Assembly: GCF_000264455.2 (NCBI RefSeq)
Contig: NC_017956.1
Coordinates: forward strand, 2,772,001-2,836,000
Length of the DNA: 64,000 nucleotides
Direction: 5' to 3'
Origin: Tistrella mobilis KA081020-065
GTDB taxonomy: Bacteria; Pseudomonadota; Alphaproteobacteria; Tistrellales; Tistrellaceae
In this document: positions 63,578 through 64,000 of the stretch, one piece after another
Layout of the letters: each line of letters opens with the position of its first letter
Position numbering within the stretch: position 1 is the first letter of the stretch
Notes under the pieces: generated by a model
Seen by the model: the letters and a program-made list of their open reading frames with translations, nothing else
What the model was told of the DNA's origin: nothing
The model's database searches: none
Position numbers and translations under genes: made by a program

Positions 63578-64000
63578 ATGTTGGACCCGGCTGCCGCAAA
63601 CGATGGCTCCCGTATGCAGTCCCGGGTGCTTGTCGGCATCGATCTGGGCGGCACGAAGATTGCGGCAGTCGCCATCGAACGGGCAACAGGGCGAACGCTT
63701 GCACATTTACGCATGCCGACGCCGCGTGGCGACTATGATGCCACCATACGGACCATCGACGAGATTGCCGCCCGCGCGGAACAGGCGGCCGGAGTGACGG
63801 AGCGCCTGCCGCTGGGCATCGGCATGCCCGGCGCCATCAGCCCCAAAACCGGTCTGGTGAAGAACGCCAACTCCACCTGGCTGAACGGCCGGCCGCTGGA
63901 CCGCGATTTCACGGCACGCACCGGCAGGGCCGTGCGACTTGCCAATGATGCGAATTGCCTGGCGGTGTCGGAAGCCGTCGACGGGGCGGCGGCGGGGGCC
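63578..64000 (+). CDS. ROK family sugar kinase (truncated by window end)
   Basis: The first 141 residues of a ROK-family protein. The ATP-phosphate motif [16 protein letters not shown] is near residue 18, [20 protein letters not shown] is the sugar-site loop, and [20 protein letters not shown] carries the catalytic Asp of the family. Glucokinase, fructokinase or N-acetylglucosamine kinase activity fits; no helix-turn-helix precedes the kinase domain, so it is not a NagC-type repressor. The start follows GGAGGAGAACGGCC. It runs past the right edge. Confidence 0.88.
   Translation, partial: MLDPAAANDGSRMQSRVLVGIDLGGTKIAAVAIERATGRTLAHLRMPTPRGDYDATIRTIDEIAARAEQAAGVTERLPLGIGMPGAISPKTGLVKNANSTWLNGRPLDRDFTARTGRAVRLANDANCLAVSEAVDGAAAGA

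Overview
The window is a high-GC, densely coded stretch of an alphaproteobacterial chromosome. The evidence is an Aap-type amino-acid ABC operon, a divK-pleD pair, and the order pyrB-pyrC-plsY / dprA-topA-rnr / rpmG-pleD-divK, which is typical of rhizobia and Rhodospirillales. A Rhodospirillales or Tistrella-like genome would fit, but I cannot name a species. I saw no rRNA, tRNA, CRISPR array, transposase or phage gene.

Layout. 1-1.2 kb: the end of an unidentified gene and an alpha/beta hydrolase. 1.2-5.6 kb: aapJQMP, amino-acid uptake, on the minus strand. 6-8.5 kb: a MetC-like lyase and an exported PQQ-type sugar dehydrogenase. 8.6-11.9 kb: a GlmS-shaped protein that has lost its catalytic residues, preceded by a near-perfect sigma-54 promoter and facing a LuxO-type sigma-54 activator. 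12-15.2 kb: a Sel1-repeat protein, a lower-GC O-antigen ligase and a PhzF-like protein. 15.5-21.1 kb: a giant DUF4011/SF1 helicase/Vsr-nuclease protein (Hhe-like anti-phage architecture), split by a +1 frameshift. 21.3-29.2 kb: a LysR gene, then a catabolic locus with an IclR regulator, a DctPQM TRAP transporter and one crotonase on the minus strand, divergent from a second crotonase and a frameshifted CaiB CoA-transferase; the shared promoter region carries three palindromes. 29.4-34.9 kb: a ydcSTUVW-like operon (putrescine-type ABC transporter plus aminobutyraldehyde dehydrogenase). 35-41.8 kb: TetR/SDR pair, GT4 glycosyltransferase, glmU, an AGCS symporter and an AEC permease. 41.9-43.6 kb: an ABC-2 export pair.

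43.8-63.3 kb is the conserved housekeeping block: pyrB, pyrC, plsY, dprA, topA, rnr, HpcH-type aldolase, Bcr/CflA exporter, fpr, PAS_5 protein, rpmG, pleD, divK. It is interrupted between plsY and dprA by two translationally coupled minus-strand genes: a UROD-family TIM-barrel protein and a stand-alone adenylation-carrier-thioesterase (A-T-TE) enzyme. The window ends in a truncated ROK-family sugar kinase.

The most unusual items are (1) the GlmS-like pseudoenzyme with its sigma-54 promoter and neighbouring activator, (2) the UROD/A-T-TE pair inserted in a core gene block, (3) the Hhe-like helicase-nuclease and (4) the triple-palindrome control region of the CoA/TRAP locus. Two genes carry single-base shifts in homopolymers, so base-level accuracy there should be treated with care.
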